DNA from: Tolypocladium sp. Sup5 PDA-1
Lineage: Eukaryota; Ascomycota; Sordariomycetes; Hypocreales; Ophiocordycipitaceae
Direction: 5' to 3'
Length of the DNA stretch: 64,000 nucleotides
Assembly (NCBI GenBank): GCA_000750105.3
Contig: JPHH03000041.1
Coordinates: 186,001-250,000, forward strand
Shown here: piece by piece, positions 22,881 through 33,503 of the stretch
Position numbering within the stretch: position 1 is the first letter of the stretch
Layout of the letters: each line of letters begins with the position of its first letter
Translations under genes and position numbers: made by a program
The notes under the pieces: generated by a model
The model's database searches: none
What the model was told of the DNA's origin: nothing
The model's input: the letters and a program-made list of their open reading frames with translations, nothing else

Positions 22881-25492
22881 ATTTCTGCATAGCATGCAGG
22901 GGATGCCTCGGCGAGTTAGCAAAGGCGTCGTTTGGGCTTCACTCTAGGAGTATTCGGGGTCATGGCAGAGACGTTTGCTTCTTCTTCATTATTTTCTTGT
23001 TTCGGGGGTTTGAGCAGCTTGCATATAGAAGGACTGGCAAATCACAACGACAAAACCCGACGACGACTACGGTGCAATCCGATCGAGGTCCTACAGAAGC
23101 GTACAAAGGTCAATCGGAAGCGGTGCCAACCAGCACACACGATACGTGTGTAGCTGGCTTACATTATTATTCGCCGACTTGGTCTCTGAGGGACGTATTG
23201 GGAAATAGTGACGTGAAAATTGCGTTGTGCTCTGTAGAACGTTGTATATCGGCTTGTCTGATGACAGCTCTGGTGTTGGCATTGGGTGTGGAACCCAGTG
23301 TTGCATGGATCTCAGGGCCTGCACAGCCATGAAGGACGATGACGGGAGCCGAGTTGCCAAGATGGAAGCCGCGGCGATGTTTGCACCCGGCACGGCGATC
23401 TACTAGAGAATCATCAAGCTCGTTGAGCAGAGGCGAACTCAGAATAGGAGGCCGCTGTCTGCTGTTGGAGTACGTATCCAATTGGACAGTGATGAAGGGA
23501 CTGGGCGCATCCTGAAGGGTTCGCGCCTGAAAGAACCTTAAAAAGACGCGAACAATGGAAGGCTTTCTTTCGCTATCATTTCAGAACAACTCATGCACTG
23601 ATACGTGCCGGTCTCGGCCGCCACGAAGGGAGAGCTGAGAGCCGCATGGTAAGACGGTCACACATTCACATGTGGTCCTCCCGCCTAGAGGGAGCCCGAG
23701 CCCCGAGCTGAGAGAGACCTAAAGTAGCCATTGGAACTTGGTGGCGGCAGGGCTGGGAGCGGCGGGCTCTATGTATTAATAGCGACAGACGGACTGTGGC
23801 AGTGATGCACGATACGAGCCTGCAGCCCTACCAGCCAACGGCCATCCATCCATCAAGCTGATGAATCACCTCATCGTAAGGAAGCTCATCATCGGCCGCA
23901 CGCTTCTGTTGATCTCCGCCAGGCGCGGCCAAAAAGGCGCTGCAGAGGAAATGAGTCCTACGAGCAGACAAAGCGTTCATGCCCCCGGGCCGGAGAAACG
24001 GACGTGCGTTTGCATGATGAGTTTCCTGTTCCTGCATGCGGTGGCCCTGAGAAAGTGGTTCTTGCAGGTATTAGGCAATAAGGTCCGGGAGCGGCGTGCG
24101 CTTGCTCAGGTGAGGGAGCCTGGCGGGAATTAAATACCTGCGGGTGCAGTGCAGAATCAGGCGAACGGGATGTCACTGGTGGGCGGGCTATTGGTGATGG
24201 ACGGGGACGAGGCGTCTTTACCACGCAGTCCGTATTCCGTGTTGGAGCGTCATTCCGTGGGCTGGCGTGATGAGCCAAGATGCGAGGCAGCGAGTTGCAA
24301 TGGTTGACTGGGCACTTGGGTGTGGCATTTGAGACACTCTCAGAGGGAACCAATGCTGGCCATTGCCACCGTCTGCAACCTGCAAACTCGGACGTGCAGT
24401 GCAGTGCAGTGCTGTGCAGTGCAGTGCAGACGCTGATGCTGATGCTGAGACGGACCGAGTCGAGCCCGTCCAGATGCAGCCCAAGACCGAGGCCAGTCGA
24501 GAGTCCAGGCGAAGCTAGCCCACCCAAGGAAGCCGCAAGCAGGGGCATCCTCCAGTCCCGGGAGACTCAGGCCTCCACATCCAAGCCCTCAGGGCCCGGC
24601 CATTTTCTCCCCCTCGGTCGTCGTTCTGACTTGTCCAGCTCCTCTTCCACCTCGTATCGCCAAAGCCTCTTTTTTCGCCTCTCCTTCAACACCGTATTTC
24701 CTTCTCCGTCTTGTCTTCTTCGTTTCTGTTCCACACGCTCTCTGCAGCCCTGCCTGCCTGCTTGCCACAACTCGGCCGAAGCCTGCGAGCGACGTCTCGG
24801 CCAATCAATCAACCATCCAATCCGAATCAATCGCGCGCCCCCGGTCAACGGTTGGCTGCGTTGCGTTGCGTCTCAGTCTCGTCAGCACTTGATTCCCAAG
24901 CAGCAGCTGGATCAAGCAAGGCCCCTACGCACAGCCACTCAACGACCAGCGCGCTCGCTCGGGACAAACCTTACCAACAAGGCAACGCCCAAGACAAGCC
25001 GCAAGACAAGCCGCCCCAGCCAACACTTGCTTCCCTCTCACCCCCGTTGTCCCATTGTTTAGCCACCAGCGGCACATTCTCCAAGGAGTCTCCGCCTCAT
25101 TCCTCATTCTTGTCTTCGCGGCCCCGGTCGAGCCAGCCCGTTTCATTGCGAAACACTTGGTCGGTGCAGTCAGTCGTCTGCGACGCGCCGTCTGGGACGA
25201 TTGAATTGATTCGTCGTCGAGGCGTCGTTCTCACGCTGTGCCAGGTGCTCTTGACAGGTATGTGTGTTTTTGCGTCCCCCGTTGTCTGCTGTATGACCGT
25301 TTGCCCGGCCACTCACTGTGCTGCATCTGCGCCCTTGCACTCTGCTCGCAACGCCGACGACATTGGGCGTTGTCAATCGCGTTGATTGCGTTTGCTTCCT
25401 GTCGTCTCGAGGCGCTGCGTAGCCTGGGTTCCTGGCGGATTGATGGCATCGTCGCCCAATTCTTCAGAGGACCCACGCCAGAACCGTACACG
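22881..25492. other. Gene-poor region upstream of the S/T/P-rich protein gene
   Basis: 2.6 kb. No ORF with family features. Contains the (TGCAG)n/(GCTGAT)n tract at 24394-24447 and a C/T-rich leader from about 24600. GTATGT at 25258 could be the donor of an intron in the 5' untranslated region of the following gene. Confidence 0.5.
24394..24447. repeat. (GTGCA)n followed by (GCTGAT)3
   Basis: About seven 5-base units with one interruption, then three 6-base units, in non-coding DNA. Confidence 0.8.
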
Positions 25493-26779
25493 ATGGCAGA
25501 GAACCCCCTTCGTGCTGACATGCACATCCACCACAGACAACAGCTCCAAAGCGTGAGCCCGCTCGCCGCCTTCAACATGTCCAACACCACGCAGGGCCAG
25601 CCGCCCACGACCGAAAGCCATTCGACTCCCCAGCAGCCGACCACGACTGCTCAGCAATCCAGCTCTTCTCCTCCTCCCGCCTCTTCCAGCTCTCCGCCCC
25701 CGGCTGCGACCACCTCTTCGACACCTCCTGCGCCAACAACGTCGAGCCAACCGCCTCCCCCTGTGACTACCAGCTCCTCGACGCCTCAACCGCCGTCGAC
25801 GACGTCAACGCCCCAACCCACGACGCCGTCGTCCACGTCTGCTGCGCCCCCGCCGGCGTCGACCAGCTCCTCCTCGCCTCCTCCAGTTCAGACCTCGACG
25901 ACAGTCCCAGTTGTCACTGTCGTCCCCAGCACTACCGCTACAAATGTGAGGACCGTCACTGCCACTTCTACTCAGCAGCCGGGCACCACACCAGCGACGA
26001 CGTCGAGTACTTCAACCTCGACCCCTACGCCAATTGATCCTTCTGGCAGTGGCGGCGGCGGCCTGAATCAAGCGTCAAAGGTGGCCATTGGTGTTGTCGT
26101 GCCCATTGCTGCCATTGCCATCCTGGCCATTGTTGGTCTCTTCTGGTGGAAGAAGCGTAGAGCGCGCCAGCAGGCTGAGGAGGAGCGCCGCAAGGAGGTC
26201 GAGGACTACGCCTACAACCCCAATGCCGACCCGACGATCCCCGCCGTTGGCCTCGCCCCCGACAACTCGTACGAGATGAGAGAGGACGGTACCGCAGGCT
26301 ACCGCGGCTGGGGCTCTACCACGGCTGCTGGCTCGACGGGCCGCAAGGCGTCAACCACCATGTCTGGGGGCATGGGAGGCGCGCTCTCGGATGCTACGTC
26401 TCCCACCCGTGGTAATGCATCGGAAGCTAGATCCGGGGAGCCTCTCCTCGATGGCGCGTCGTCCCCTGAGGGAGAGATTCTCGGCGCCATGGGGCCCTCG
26501 GCCGCAAACAACCGCAACGGCGATGTCCACCGCGGGCCTTCCAACGCCTCATCCTCTTATAGCGCGGCTGGGCGATCTGACGGCTCCGACGGCGGCATGT
26601 ACGGCAACGGAGGGGCCTACTATGACCAGTACGGCCAAAACCCGTATGGCGGCGAGCAGAGGGCCCAGGAACTCGCTGGCCAGGCCGTGATCCGCGACAA
26701 CCCGGCGCGGCGTAACACGCGCATCGAGAACCCGGCGCACTATCCCCAGCAGAGTGCGGGTATTGCCCAGAACTTTTGA
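25493..26779 (+). CDS. Ser/Thr/Pro-rich single-pass surface protein, Mid2/Wsc-like architecture
   Basis: Single exon of 428 residues if it starts at 25493; an in-frame ATG at 25577 also has a good context. An N-terminal region of about 180 residues is almost entirely Ser, Thr and Pro, as in O-mannosylated wall-spanning rods. One helix follows (VAIGVVVPIAAIAILAIVGLFWW, about 197-219) with a W-W-K-K-R-R-A-R stop-transfer. The cytosolic tail is Gly/Ser-rich and ends R-I-E-N-P-A-H-Y-P-Q-Q-S-A-G-I-A-Q-N-F. This arrangement matches cell-wall stress sensors of the Mid2 type. No Cys-rich WSC domain is present and neither start gives a cleavable signal peptide, so topology would depend on the helix itself, or an upstream exon is missing. 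Confidence 0.72.
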   Translation: MAENPLRADMHIHHRQQLQSVSPLAAFNMSNTTQGQPPTTESHSTPQQPTTTAQQSSSSPPPASSSSPPPAATTSSTPPAPTTSSQPPPPVTTSSSTPQPPSTTSTPQPTTPSSTSAAPPPASTSSSSPPPVQTSTTVPVVTVVPSTTATNVRTVTATSTQQPGTTPATTSSTSTSTPTPIDPSGSGGGGLNQASKVAIGVVVPIAAIAILAIVGLFWWKKRRARQQAEEERRKEVEDYAYNPNADPTIPAVGLAPDNSYEMREDGTAGYRGWGSTTAAGSTGRKASTTMSGGMGGALSDATSPTRGNASEARSGEPLLDGASSPEGEILGAMGPSAANNRNGDVHRGPSNASSSYSAAGRSDGSDGGMYGNGGAYYDQYGQNPYGGEQRAQELAGQAVIRDNPARRNTRIENPAHYPQQSAGIAQNF

Positions 26780-27635
26780 GGTGGTGCAGCCCGTTCGGGA
26801 CCTTGCTCAAAAACCGTTTGTCCATAGAGATACCCCTCCGACCCGCCACGTCCAAGAGTCTGCTCCGCCGCGGTATGATACGAACAGGAGAGAGGAGAGA
26901 TGAGCTTCAACGGCGATTGGGATTTGGCACAGCTGCTCAGGGGCTTTTGCATACGATGGACCACTTCCCCTTTTCAGCATTCAATGCTGTCGGCATTAAT
27001 TCTCGACGCATCTCACCGCAACAATAAATACACAACTATCCAACGGCACGGATACCATTACCCTCTCGAACGGGAGCGGGGAGCCGGGACGAGCACGGTT
27101 CCTCGCGCTCAGACAAGTCCTCGGGAGGGACATGTACATACGATGCATCGGCACAGCGATTTTGGCCATTCTTTGTTCGACAGCCTTGGTACAAGCTAAG
27201 ATTGCAGTTGTCGTTATTTTCCCCACACAGGGCCGACTGCTTGTTGGGCTTGGACGATCCTTAATGTGGAGGACAGACGCTCATTCAGCATGCTTTAGCA
27301 ATGGGGCTTTGTAGAGTGGAGGATGCAATGTGCTGAAGGATTGGGATGTGAATACGTACAACCCGGAAGCGATGTCGAGCGAGATGCTCGGATTTGTGTA
27401 CATATGGGTTGACTTCTGGTAGCTTAGTAAGAGAAACAGTACAAATGACAAAAGCGCGTCTACTATCTTGTGGTATTCTGTCCATGGCATACTAATCCCT
27501 GGTCTAGAGTTTTGTGTGTTGAGTGATGCAAGGGCCCAGGTCTCGGCAAGTCTGAGACCATCTCGTGGATTTGGTTTAGGTGCGACTCGCCCCTTTTCTG
27601 TCATTATCCTCCCTACATGTTCTAGGCTCCAGGTA
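26780..27635. other. Intergenic, convergent 3' ends
   Basis: 856 bases between the stop of the S/T/P-rich gene and the stop of the reverse-strand carboxylesterase; 3' untranslated regions. No additional gene seen. Confidence 0.55.
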
Positions 27636-29433
27636 TTACAGACTTGGCTTGACGCCCATCCCCTGACTCAGTTCCATCCTGTCCCACCAGAAGCGGCATT
27701 GCTCCATCTCGCGCTCTGTCAGTGTCCGCGTCTTGACAGGCGTGCCCTTGCTCATCCCGCCCGCGGCCTCGTCATTGCCGTCCCCAAACACGAGCAGCTT
27801 GCTGCCGTCGCCGCCGCCGTCAAACGGGCTGACGAAGCGCGGCCAGAGGTCCTCGTCGAGCGTGCCGTTCGTCGACGCGGCAAACCTCGTCCACCGGCCA
27901 TTCATCGCGCCGGCCACGTCCGCCAGGCCGGGCTTGCCGCGCAGGAGGGCCATGTCGTGCGCCACCACGGCGGCCTGGTCGCCGTGCGAGGCGGCGAAGA
28001 AGGGCGCCGCGCGCGCGGCGTACTCGTACAGGTAGACGGCCGCCCCCGCGCGGGCCAGGCTGTGCGCAGTGTGCAGCACGGGGCAGATGTAGGCGTAGTG
28101 CGCGTAGGCCTCGTGCAGGCGGGTGAACTGCGCGCCGTACCGGGAGCGCGACTGCGGCGGGTTGGCGTAGGGCGAGGACGGGTGCGTGACGGGGTCCGGG
28201 TAGAGGCGCTCGAGGGCGGCGAGGTCGGGCGGCGAGAGCGATGGGATGAGCGTCTTGAAGAATGACAGGAAAGCGGCGTTTGTGGCGGCGCGCTGGGGCA
28301 CGAAGGAGGTGCCCTCGTGGGAGCAGAAGCCCGTGATGATGGCGCTGTCCGTGACCCGCCCGCTGCGCAGCGCGTCGTCCCACAGCCTCAGCGGCGCGTC
28401 GGGGATGACGCCGCCGCCGCCGGGGCTCCCGTCGACGATGGGCTGGAAAGGCCAGCACACGGAGGCCATGTTCTCGGCCCAGACCATGAGGGAGGCGTCG
28501 AGTAGGTCGTCGACGGGGAGGGAGGCGAGGGGCCGGCCGCGGGCGAGGGAGTGGAGCGAGGCGAGCTGGGCGGTTGGACGGGGGTGCGCGGCGGCGAGGA
28601 CGGAGCGAGCGGTTGGGGAGCCGGACTCGAGGATGGATTTTCGGAAGGGGAGGGGGGAGGGGGAGAGGATCTGGTGGCCGATCTTAGATGTATGTTAGTT
28701 TGCGGTGATGATGTAGAGGTGAGTCTTGGTGGTGAGAGTGAGAGTGAGATGTGAGTTTCCAACCACAACACCGCACCCACCACCATCACGACATGACACC
28801 CAGGGAAAGGATGCTCACCGAATGCGCCCCGGCACTCACCCCCATGAGCGTAAGATCCGCCCCCTCGCCCCCGAACCAGCCCACCCACTCGCGCACCCAC
28901 TCCACCGCGACCCTCTGGTCCCTCAGCCCCAGGTTCCGCTCCCGGCCCTCCCCATCGCCGGTGAGGAAGCCCAGCGCGCCGAGGCGGTAGCCGACGCTCA
29001 CGACGAGCACGTCGGCGGGCGCCCAGGCGACGAGCGCGCCGAGGTCCCGCTCGAGGGGGTGTCCGAAGTTGAAGCCCCCGCCGTGGATGTAGACTAGCAC
29101 GGGCAGCTTGCCTTTGCCCGTGCCTGTGCGTCCCGAGGGCTCCTTGCTTCCTGAAGAAGGAGATCGGCAAGGACGGAAGATGTTGAGTCGAAGCGGCGTC
29201 TCGGCCGTGTCGTGCGGCGCCATGGGAAACGGCTGCGAGGGACCTGGCTCGACGGCCCTCAACGTGCCGGACCTCGGCGGCGGCAACGGCACAGCAGGCT
29301 GGAAACGCTCAGCCCGCGCGTATGGAACCCCGTAAAAGACATCCAAGGCCTTGGGATACTCCCACGACGCAGGCTGATGCCTGCCCACGATAGTCCCCCC
29401 GTTCACCTGCACGCTCACCTCGTCGCCCGCCAT
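27636..29433 (-). CDS. Type-B carboxylesterase / lipase-like alpha/beta hydrolase
   Basis: Reverse strand, exons 29433..28819 and 28682..27636; the 136-nt intron has GTGAGC and TCTAAG and interrupts the sequence directly after the nucleophile elbow (G-V-S-A-G-A-H-S | I-G-H-Q). Product 553 residues. Hallmarks: Y-G-V-P-Y-A-R-A-x-R-F-Q-P near the N-terminus, oxyanion-hole Y-I-H-G-G-G-F-N-F, nucleophile Ser200 in G-V-S-A-G, an acidic residue in C-S-H-E-G-T, and catalytic His in A-S-H-G-D-Q. No signal peptide, so a cytosolic enzyme is expected. The substrate cannot be read from sequence. A 100-nt-plus antisense ORF on the forward strand is a composition artefact. Confidence 0.88.
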
Positions 29434-30317
29434 CTCTGGGCGTCGAGCTCTTTCCGTGCGTCGTTTGCAGAAAGCGCAGGCCTTTCTTTCCGAGCTGGGA
29501 GCTTGGCATATGCGTTGTGAAGGCGACGCGTCGTTTTTGCTGTTGCGCAGGAGTGATGGAAGGGTTGAAGGTTGAAGGGCGGGCCGGGAACGGACGGAGG
29601 TGGGCGGGCTGTCGTTGGAGACGCGGGCCGGATTAAGCTCGTGCTCGGGGCGGGGGTTGGAGCTTTGCCGGCGGGCCGTCCCATGCCCTCAAGAGCAAGG
29701 TACATAGATGCCCCACGTGAGTACCAGACCCGACTCCCACTCAAGTGGCATACTCTTGTCGACTTGGGTTCGGTTACCCTCACTGCGGGAATGCTCCTGA
29801 GTTCTATGCATTGAGCCTCGAGCTAGTGCTACCTAGCCGTCACACATAGGTCAATCAAGCCGACTCGGCATTTCTGTCATCAAATGTGTTGGCAAACTGC
29901 CAGTCGTCTCTACCAATTGTTGGGGCTCCCCGTTCTTCCATAAATCCTCAACGTTGTAAGCTGCATAGAGGCATATCAGTGACCCCAACGTATCACAATT
30001 TGCTCCTTCACAGGCGGTGTTGTCGAAACAAAACTTCCCCAATCGAAATATCTCTCCAGCGTTCTCTTCACGGAGTGTAAACTGCATCAACACTTGCCGC
30101 AGCTTACGGAGAGCCAGCGCCTGGAGCGGGGTTCGATACCATGGTAATCCGCAACGACATACATCTATCTGCGCATGCTGTACCTCGATTAACAAGGACA
30201 CTGTTTCTTTCCTTCACTAAAATCAAGACATGGACTGGGTCGGGATCTCGCTAGCGGTTGACGAGAATTTCCGAGTGGCCTTCAGCGAGAGGCCAGACAG
30301 CACTTTCCCGCGTAGAG
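29434..30317. other. Intergenic with a possible gene fragment
   Basis: 884 bases between the esterase start and the kinase stop. Holds the esterase promoter and the fragment described separately at 29851-30201. Confidence 0.5.
29851..30201 (-). pseudogene. Orphan protein fragment, possibly a BTB-protein C-terminus
   Basis: A 116-codon open frame on the reverse strand without an ATG at its start. It contains A-L-R-K-L-R-Q-V-L-M-Q-F-T-L-R-E-E-N-A and ends with T-G-S-L-P-T-H-L-M-T-E-M-P-S-R-L-D, a composition and rhythm like the C-terminal helical part of fungal BTB/POZ proteins. No BTB core is visible upstream because the kinase gene begins its 3' end there. It may be the remains of a truncated gene, or a last exon. 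Assignment is weak. Confidence 0.25.
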
Positions 30318-32615
30318 TTACTCTCCGCGGTGGACTGGGAGACCCGCCAAGGATTCGGTCGCGAACTGAAAATGCTCGCTGAGGCTTGAGATGATGCGAT
30401 GCAGTTCTCCCTTCAGCTCTTCGGGGGAACTAGTGCCCAGCATCACGTTTGTTGAAGGTGGAGGTGTCAGGGACGGGATGGAGTTGGAGTACTCGGCAGG
30501 ATGAGTCTCTCCGGCCGTTTCTGGTGCCCCGTTGCGTTGGGCGGTGGACGTATTACCGAGATCTCTTTCCCCAAGTACAGGACTTCCATCCGACACATGA
30601 ATAGATGGTGCCCTGAAACCAATGTCATCAGGTACGTAAATAGACGGTTCTCTGATACCGATGCCATCTGGCATGTAGATGGACGGTTCTCTGAAACAGA
30701 TGTCATCTGGTACGTAAATGGATGGTTCTCTGAAACAGATATCATCTGGTACGTAAATGGATGGCTCTCTGTTGGTTGACGGGCGGGAGTCTGTCTCAAA
30801 TATATGTCGTTCAAGGTCGAAAGGCGTGTTCCCTATGTCTGAGCCCGTTGATATATTATCCGAGCCGGCAGTAGATGGGCGGGTTGTATCTTCTGCGTCG
30901 CCAAGTAGACTGGCGTCAAGATCGATTAGGCTCAGGGCTGAAGCGCGGTTCAGCTGCGCACTCGTAGCCTTCTGCCCCACAAGTTGGTCTCTCGTTGCAG
31001 ATACCTGGGTCGTGGACACATAGTCGTCATTGGGTTGGGACTGTGGCATATCCAGACTCGCGGAAGCAGGAGTCATCGCCATCATCGGAAATTTCCAATC
31101 TTTGGTTCGGCGACGACCCAAATCAGTCAAGTCATTTGGGACTGATCTGGCTCCAGCCCTGATTGTCTCCAAAGCTACAAAGAGGGACAAGTCGTTTCCG
31201 TCGAGTGAGGCGTCAAGATCAATCAGCGATTCTCGAACCGTCAAGTTCTCTGAATCGTTTTGAAGGGGTAGGCCGGTTGCCGGTGGCGGAGCTTGCATCC
31301 CATAGAAAGCACGGGCGTTGTCTTCGTAGTTCGTAGTGACCTTAGGGTTAAAGACTTGTTCAAGCGGACCAATGAGTGGCTTGATGTTCGGAGGTCGACG
31401 CCGAGTCTGTGGTCTTGGCGGCTGCTGAGGGAAATCAACACGTGGACCGTATACATCGTATACAGCTCTGGCATTAGAACCGTCAGTTTCGAGTTGATTT
31501 TCGTCTTTTGTACCGAAGTCCCACTCGACGTTAATAGCGGAAGGCGAATAATCATTCGTTGGTCCCTGAGCGCCGCCCGCGGAGAATAGGGAGCGCCTAC
31601 TTCCTCCTTGAACCCCCCAAAGCTTGTAGGCGGAGACGAGTTTCGAAAGTGACGCAGTTGGGTATCTGTGGGCGGTGTTGAGGATGTAAGGGTGCCTCTG
31701 TACTTGCTCGATACTTGGACGCTGCGCTGGATTTTGCACCAAGCAGTAGGCAACAAGATCTTTTAGTTGGTATGAGTATTGGTCTCCCTCGAGGCGAGGG
31801 CAGTTCTGCTTGAGGTGAGAGCCAAAGTTGGCTATGTCAATAAGGCTGGTGGCATTTGGCGGAAACCCGGAAGCAACCTCGTAGGCCATAGACCCAAAGG
31901 CCCAAATATCGACCTCAATACCGTATGAGGTGGACGAGTCGAAGAGCTCGGGGGCCATCCACTGCAATGTCCCAGTAACGGTGCTTCTCTTATCAAACTT
32001 GGTCTCGATAATCCCGGCAACACCGAAATCGCAAAGTTGAACCCCTCCAACCTCACTGATGAGAACATTAGCACACTTGATATCCCGATGAATGACACCT
32101 TGGCTATGGACCCAATGTATAGCCTCGGCAACTTCCCGCAGAATCGGGATAATCCACTTCTCAGTCAAGCCCCCTGTCGGCCTCATGAGGGTAGAGACAC
32201 TGCCACCGGCACAATACTCGGTGATGATCCATACTGACTGACCGACAAGGAGCGTGTCGATGATAGTATTGATGTTCTTTGCTCCGCCATGGTTGAGAAG
32301 CTTCAACGTGTTGACCTCCTTCAAAATGTCGCCCAAAGTATCGGCTCCGCGGGGATGGAGGCTATCCCCTTCTTCAATGCTGATGATTTTGACGGCGACG
32401 AGCTGCCCCGACTTGTTCTCAGCTGCCTTGTACACGCGGCCAAAGCTTCCTTTGCCGATGAGTTCGGAAAGCACGTAAGGGGGGGGCTCTCTGCCAGCAG
32501 TCGCACACTCCTCCACAATAGACACCTGTACCTTTCTTGCATCTTCGACTGCTTTTTCTTTGGTCCTCGAAAAGTCGGCAGCGCTGACCTGCAGCGTCAG
32601 CGTCGACGTCGCCAT
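30318..32615 (-). CDS. STE20/germinal-centre-kinase-like Ser/Thr kinase with tandem repeats
   Basis: Intronless, 765 residues. Kinase domain about residues 48-310: G-K-G-S-F-G (54-59), Lys76 in V-A-V-K, Glu100 in helix C, H-R-D-I-K-C-A-N (176-183), D-F-G (196-198) and G-T-L-Q-W-M-A-P-E, the activation-segment signature of the STE20 group. All catalytic residues are present, so an active kinase is expected. The N-terminal domain start and absence of a CRIB domain argue for the GCK rather than PAK branch. The C-terminal half is disordered, carries two copies of L-I-D-L-D-A-S-L (near 31215 and 30920) and five 13-residue repeats at 616-680. The lack of introns in a 2.3-kb gene contrasts with most neighbours. 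Confidence 0.88.
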   Translation of the reverse strand: MATSTLTLQVSAADFSRTKEKAVEDARKVQVSIVEECATAGREPPPYVLSELIGKGSFGRVYKAAENKSGQLVAVKIISIEEGDSLHPRGADTLGDILKEVNTLKLLNHGGAKNINTIIDTLLVGQSVWIITEYCAGGSVSTLMRPTGGLTEKWIIPILREVAEAIHWVHSQGVIHRDIKCANVLISEVGGVQLCDFGVAGIIETKFDKRSTVTGTLQWMAPELFDSSTSYGIEVDIWAFGSMAYEVASGFPPNATSLIDIANFGSHLKQNCPRLEGDQYSYQLKDLVAYCLVQNPAQRPSIEQVQRHPYILNTAHRYPTASLSKLVSAYKLWGVQGGSRRSLFSAGGAQGPTNDYSPSAINVEWDFGTKDENQLETDGSNARAVYDVYGPRVDFPQQPPRPQTRRRPPNIKPLIGPLEQVFNPKVTTNYEDNARAFYGMQAPPPATGLPLQNDSENLTVRESLIDLDASLDGNDLSLFVALETIRAGARSVPNDLTDLGRRRTKDWKFPMMAMTPASASLDMPQSQPNDDYVSTTQVSATRDQLVGQKATSAQLNRASALSLIDLDASLLGDAEDTTRPSTAGSDNISTGSDIGNTPFDLERHIFETDSRPSTNREPSIYVPDDICFREPSIYVPDDICFREPSIYMPDGIGIREPSIYVPDDIGFRAPSIHVSDGSPVLGERDLGNTSTAQRNGAPETAGETHPAEYSNSIPSLTPPPSTNVMLGTSSPEELKGELHRIISSLSEHFQFATESLAGLPVHRGE
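30576..30770 (-). repeat. In-frame 39-bp tandem repeat, five units
   Basis: Units 30770-30732, 30731-30693, 30692-30654, 30653-30615 and 30614-30576 encode variants of R-E-P-S-I-Y-V-P-D-D-I-C-F. The first two are identical in protein; the last is degenerate (R-A-P-S-I-H-V-S-D-G). Confidence 0.92.
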
Positions 32616-33503
32616 CGCATCTGGAACCGACCGGGGCCAGAGTCGAGTTGGTCGATGATTCGGGTTGCCAGACTAAAGCAGGGCGGAGCAAGCGCTATCG
32701 TGGAATTAAGGGAGAGAGCATCTGGCTCTCTGCTGAATCCAGAATCCAGAATCAGGAATCCAGAATCCAGAATCCAGAATCAAATCACAAGGCGCCAGGT
32801 GAAGACAGAGTGCATGTTGGTTGGTTCGTTGGTTTATTCCTACGCGGAGGCCCCCCCTTTTATCCGTGCACCTATGCCCTGTGAGCGGGGTTTGGCTGAT
32901 GCACTACATGCGGAGTAGCTGTTGGGTGTTTGGGGCTTCCCGCTGCCGGCCTGCTTTTGCCCAACCCCAGCCATTTTTAGCCTTTTAGGGCGCTGGTCAA
33001 GGCTGGTGTTCCTTTCCACTTTGTCGCTTCCTACGCCACAGGTGTCTCGAGGAAAAGACAAGTACTCCGTAGAGAGGAGAGCAAAGACGGTCGGTCATCG
33101 CCGAGCAGCTTCTTTGCCATAAGACTGATTTGTGTACCTCTTTGAGTACTCTCATGTCGGACGAATCTGAGTGGGAGGTATCGAGTGAATGGTCAATAAC
33201 TCACTGATGTAATTACCAACAGTTTAATCCACAACAATCCCGGCAGCCAAACCAACTGCCGCATCTCGATAAAAACCAATACAAGTACACCAGCAGTCCA
33301 GCGCAATATCAATAAAACAGTAACCCGGCGACTCCTCGCCTGTTGCCCCGACGCCGTGCTCGCAGATATGTAGACAATACAAGGCAAACCGCCAATGATG
33401 ATAAACAGAGCCACGGCTCTCGCGCAACGGCGTAAAGAAGAGAAGGCAAGGGCGCCACTGCTTCAACTCTTGCGAGAGGCGCGTATCCGAGGGCCCTGCT
33501 CCC
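32616..33503. other. Kinase promoter and downstream intergenic DNA
   Basis: 888 bases. Holds the 7-mer repeat at 32735, a TACTCCGTA half-palindrome at 33063..33071 and the 3' end of the next reverse-strand gene. No coding sequence recognised. Confidence 0.55.
32735..32781. repeat. (AATCCAG)n heptanucleotide repeat upstream of the kinase
   Basis: Six to seven units with one interruption (AATCAGG), about 120 bases upstream of the kinase ATG, in the likely promoter or 5' leader. Confidence 0.85.

Noticed and set aside
27468..28265. 265-codon forward ORF opposite the carboxylesterase
   Set aside because: Antisense shadow: the reverse strand has intact esterase motifs, and the forward product is Arg/Ala/Val-rich as expected from GC-rich third positions.
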